64,000 bases of DNA from Mycolicibacterium agri (GTDB lineage: Bacteria; Actinomycetota; Actinomycetes; Mycobacteriales; Mycobacteriaceae): contig NZ_PDCP01000018.1 of the NCBI RefSeq assembly GCF_002553505.1, forward strand, positions 38,907 to 102,906. Direction: 5' to 3'. The notes beneath the pieces were generated by a model. It had not been told where the DNA came from, ran no database searches, and saw only the letters and a program-made list of their open reading frames with translations. A program made the position numbers and the translations under genes. Shown here piece by piece: positions 61,383 through 64,000 of this stretch; within the stretch, counting starts at the first letter, position 1, and the number at the start of each line of letters is the position of its first letter.

Positions 61383-62777
61383 ATGACTCTCACCGAAAAC
61401 GCAGCGCCCCAAACGCCCGCCCACGTCATGAGTGGACGCGGTGCCCGTCGTGTCCCGATCACCGATGTCGGCGCCTACCTCGACGAGCTACCCGACGACA
61501 CCCGCACCGGGCTTCGTGCACTCGGGGAGCTGCTTGTCGGGGTGACGCATCGGCCGGCGCGGGCGGAATCGGCCGACCGGTTCACCGCCCGCTGCCTCGG
61601 CGTCCCCGACGCGGGACACCTCGTCGATGAGGACCGCGACCTCAATCCGGTGTCCCGGCTGACCACCGCGGTCGCGCTGACCGAGTGGATCACCGCCCAC
61701 GCCGACGCGGTCGAGATCGGGCCGGGGGAGCATTCCCGGCCACCTAAGTGGACCCAAACCGAGATCGGCGACCAGACCTACCGCCACCCCCAATGCCTGC
61801 GTGTGCACTTCCCAGCCGGCACCCTGCTTCCCAACACGGGCTGCGTGATCGGTATCGAGGCACGACAGACGGTGATGCGCTCACCGGAAGTCAGCGCCTT
61901 CGTCACTCCCGAGCACCAGGATGCCGTTCGTGCGGTGCTGGATCGGTTGGCCGACCGCGCCAACCAGCTCAACCCCTACCGCGGACGAGCCCTGCGCGCC
62001 AGCTACACCAGCGGCCTACACCTGACAGTCACTCAGCTATCCAGCACGTTGACCCGCGATTCGGTGGTCGTCGATGAGCAGGTGTGGCGCGAGATCGATC
62101 TCGGCCTGACCGCGGTGCGTGATCGCCACGAACTGCTCAACATCCACGGCCTCGGTGCCCGCCGCGGGGTGCTGCTGTGCGGCCCGCCGGGCACCGGCAA
62201 GTCCGCCGTCTCGGCGGTGATCGCCGCCGAAGTCGTCGGCGATTTCACCGTCATCTATGTCGAAGCCAAGGCCGGTGAACAACTCCTGAGCGCCGTCGTC
62301 GAGGAAGCTCAACGCCTCGGCGGCCCGATCCTGCTGATCCTTGAAGACGTTGATCTGTGGTGCCGCGACCGAAACGCCGGCGGCGGTGGGCTTTCAGAAT
62401 TGCTGCAGGCGATGGACATCGCAGCCGACGCCCGCATCCTGACGCTCGCGTCGACCAACGATCCGGCCACCCTGGACAAGGCCGCGATCCGCACGGGGCG
62501 CTTCGACGCCATCGTCGACGTCGGCTACCACACCCGTAATGATGCCGCCCGCATCCTCACCGCGCTCGTGGCCGGTCTGCCCGGCGCCGAACACATCGAC
62601 GCCCACGCAGTGGCCACTGCGCTCCCAGAGCACACCAGCGGCAGCGACCTCCGTGAGGTGGTGCGTCGCGCGGTCCTGTCCGCAGACGACTCCGGATTGC
62701 TTACCACCGCGGGACTACTGGCTGAGGTGGGCAGTGGCCGCTATCGCGCCACCCCAGCCGAGGGGATGTACCTGTGA
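61383..62777 (+). CDS. AAA+ ATPase of unknown function
   Basis: The ATG at 61383 (MTLTENAAPQTPAHVM) gives 464 residues. An N-terminal domain of about 240 residues has no recognised motif. The AAA module follows: Walker A CGPPGTGKS, Walker B LLILEDVDLW, sensor 1 LASTNDPATLD, the arginine-finger region RTGRFD and the C-terminal lid with SGSDLREVVRRA. It belongs with FtsH/Bcs1/Cdc48-like ATPases but has no protease or membrane segment. Its stop overlaps the next gene's start (GTGA), implying a joint function. Confidence 0.8.
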   Translation: MTLTENAAPQTPAHVMSGRGARRVPITDVGAYLDELPDDTRTGLRALGELLVGVTHRPARAESADRFTARCLGVPDAGHLVDEDRDLNPVSRLTTAVALTEWITAHADAVEIGPGEHSRPPKWTQTEIGDQTYRHPQCLRVHFPAGTLLPNTGCVIGIEARQTVMRSPEVSAFVTPEHQDAVRAVLDRLADRANQLNPYRGRALRASYTSGLHLTVTQLSSTLTRDSVVVDEQVWREIDLGLTAVRDRHELLNIHGLGARRGVLLCGPPGTGKSAVSAVIAAEVVGDFTVIYVEAKAGEQLLSAVVEEAQRLGGPILLILEDVDLWCRDRNAGGGGLSELLQAMDIAADARILTLASTNDPATLDKAAIRTGRFDAIVDVGYHTRNDAARILTALVAGLPGAEHIDAHAVATALPEHTSGSDLREVVRRAVLSADDSGLLTTAGLLAEVGSGRYRATPAEGMYL

Positions 62778-63373
62778 CGGCCTCTGGCGACGATGACCGG
62801 ATTCCGGAGTTGACTGAAGCGGAGAAGATCCGTTGGCGCGCTGCAGAATCCGACCTCACCGCGATGAGTGAGGCGCTGAACAACGGCACCGCCACACCCG
62901 ACGATGTCGACGGTGCCTTCGCCCGCCTCATGGCACTGGACATCGACCACCACAAGCACCGCAACGCCCTGCACATCCCACCCGACGCCGGAGAGCTCGC
63001 AGTCGAGATCGAGGCCATCCTGCGGCGCATCCCGGACGGATGGGGTCGCTGGCTGAGCGTCGACGCCGGCTGGTACCCACTTGTGATCGCCACCGACAAA
63101 CAGCTGGCCCGACTCGACCCCCACTATCGGGTTCATCAGATCAAAGAGAAGTTCGGCACCCTGCGCTACTACTGCTGGCTCAGCAACGACGACGCGAGCT
63201 CGGAACTGTTCGACGCCATGTACGCCATCACCGACGACGCCGAACGCGCCTCCGCCATCATCTGCGAACGATGCGGACAACCCGGCATCCTTCACCAGAG
63301 CCGCCGAGTCCGGGTCAAAACCCTCTGCACCACCTGCGCCGACCACCTCGGATACACACCACACGCTCACTAG
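62774..63373 (+). CDS. Zinc-ribbon protein coupled to the AAA+ ATPase
   Basis: The GTG at 62774 overlaps the ATPase stop and gives 199 residues. A helical N-terminal part (about 1-90) is followed by PDGWGRWLSVDAGWYPLVIATDKQL and HQIKEKFGTLRYYCWL. A C-terminal zinc ribbon closes it (CERCGQPG, then CTTCADHLGY). The IKEKFGTLR-plus-ribbon pattern occurs in many phage and bacterial hypothetical proteins, with no proven function that I know. The translational coupling suggests it is a partner or substrate adaptor of the ATPase. Confidence 0.75.
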   Translation: MTASGDDDRIPELTEAEKIRWRAAESDLTAMSEALNNGTATPDDVDGAFARLMALDIDHHKHRNALHIPPDAGELAVEIEAILRRIPDGWGRWLSVDAGWYPLVIATDKQLARLDPHYRVHQIKEKFGTLRYYCWLSNDDASSELFDAMYAITDDAERASAIICERCGQPGILHQSRRVRVKTLCTTCADHLGYTPHAH

Positions 63374-63576
63374 CGACGGTGGCCCAAAGTGGGGCAACGC
63401 ACCCATTCTGAGACAAGAGTTCGGACGACTCGACGTGCGGTATTCGCCTCCCCGTATGCGTCCGAGGCAGTCGCGGGACAGCTTCTTCGACATCCGTGTC
63501 GGCTTGAACGTAGTGGTCGGGCTTTGTCGGCCCGCGGTACCGTCGGCTCAGCTACTTGGTTCACGGAGGTGCGGTG

Positions 63577-63876
63577 ATGGCTCAACGAACACCCAAGAAG
63601 GTGGTCGTGTCCGAAGCGGCCGTCAAGAACGCCGGCGTCCGCGCCACGAAAGCCTCAGCCAAGCTGGAGGGCAGAGTCATCCCGGTCGACCATCGTCGCT
63701 CTGCTGCAGTCAAGGCCTACCTCGAGAAGCAGCAGCCGCCGAAGCGCAAATTGCTGCAACCAGCTCGGCGGGCTGTTCGCGCCCACTCGGTTACATGTGG
63801 TGCCTACCACGCACAACCGAGCAGGCTCAGCGCATGTAACGGTGCTGTACACGGGCCAGCAGCTCGGCTGCGGTAA
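63577..63876 (+). CDS. Small basic protein of unknown function
   Basis: The ATG at 63577 follows a good GGAGG and gives 99 residues. The first 55 (MAQRTPKKVVVSEAAVKNAG, then ASAKLEGRVIPVDHRRSAAVKAYLEKQ) are Lys/Arg-rich and look protein-like. The remainder (LLQPARRAVRAHSVTCGAY...) looks less so and overlaps debris on the other strand, so the original gene may have been shorter or truncated. The family is unrecognised. Confidence 0.45.
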   Translation: MAQRTPKKVVVSEAAVKNAGVRATKASAKLEGRVIPVDHRRSAAVKAYLEKQQPPKRKLLQPARRAVRAHSVTCGAYHAQPSRLSACNGAVHGPAARLR

Positions 63877-63928
63877 TTGTGCCGCGCACATAAGCGTCCT
63901 GATCTGCGCGGGTGGCATCGGTGCCTTA
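63827..63928 (-). pseudogene. C-terminal remnant resembling VbhA-type antitoxins
   Basis: On the minus strand ATRADQDAYVRG then TITAAELLARVQHRYMR ends at a TGA (63827-63829). This YVxGxITxxELxxRxRxRY pattern is typical of the C-terminus of VbhA-like antitoxin domains that inhibit Fic toxins. An in-frame stop lies 16 codons upstream, with no start codon between, so only a fragment remains. No Fic motif (HPFxxGNG) is visible in the window. Confidence 0.4.
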
Positions 63929-64000
63929 CCTTTCTTGAAGGGTGTTTGGGGTCGTCGGCCTTAGGCTTCGAATCACCCAGGGATGTCGGGTATGGCTTTC

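Noticed and set aside
63655..63918. 87-codon minus-strand frame
   Set aside because: It overlaps the small basic gene and reads the antitoxin-like remnant in the wrong frame; no recognisable sequence.

Overview
This window is the replication-origin region of a fast-growing mycobacterium (Mycolicibacterium type), followed by an accessory island. The evidence is very high GC content and a gene order matching the mycobacterial origin: murJ-sigM-trxB-trxA-cwlM, parB-parA-rsmG-jag-yidC-yidD-rnpA-rpmH, dnaA, oriC, dnaN-gnd-recF-dciA-gyrB-gyrA, tRNA-Ile/tRNA-Ala, cwsA-ppiA-crgA, then pknB-pknA-pbpA-rodA-pstP-fhaB-fhaA and tRNA-Leu(CAG). A gnd gene between dnaN and recF is an arrangement I associate with rapidly growing species rather than M. 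tuberculosis. This lineage call is from recalled synteny, not from a search.

Left part (1-15.7 kb). The murJ/cwlM group serves peptidoglycan precursor export and its control. sigM with a short putative anti-sigma gene, and the thioredoxin pair, sit between them. Reading leftward from rpmH are the RNase P protein, the YidC membrane insertase with YidD and Jag, and the chromosome segregation genes. Three perfect parS palindromes lie in the parA-rsmG interval, two of them inside parA coding sequence.

Origin (15.6-22.1 kb). dnaA and rpmH diverge from a 547-bp region with three clustered DnaA boxes and a consensus-like rpmH promoter. The 513-bp dnaA-dnaN gap is oriC, with six TCCACA-core DnaA-box-like 9-mers and an A/T-rich stretch. 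dnaN, gnd, recF and dciA follow, then gyrase (22.4-27.0 kb).

Cell-growth cluster (27-41.7 kb). After two tRNA genes come small division and cell-wall genes (cwsA, crgA), ppiA and pabA/trpG. A tight leftward operon then encodes two Ser/Thr kinases, a transpeptidase, the RodA glycosyltransferase, the PstP phosphatase and two FHA proteins. Together with MurJ and CwlM it forms the phospho-controlled elongation system. A 27-bp tandem repeat lies between fhaB and fhaA.

Accessory island (42.0-64.0 kb, right end outside the window). It begins at the 3' end of tRNA-Leu(CAG) with two strong inverted repeats. Next come gene debris interrupted by a 1475-bp ISL3-family element whose transposase is frameshifted. 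The core is a leftward four-gene module (44.2-58.4 kb): a DEAD-like helicase with DUF1998-type zinc region and C-terminal Vsr-like nuclease domain, a SNF2/RapA-type helicase, a large Eco57I/PglX-like adenine methyltransferase, and a RelE-fold-UvrD helicase fusion. The first three start codons overlap the preceding stops as ATGA. The content is related to DISARM and Druantia phage-defence systems but matches neither canonical layout, so it is the best candidate for a little-described system. To its right are a thioredoxin-like protein, an IS256-type remnant, a cysteine-rich protein, an AAA+ ATPase with a translationally coupled zinc-ribbon partner, a small basic protein and a decayed antitoxin-like fragment.
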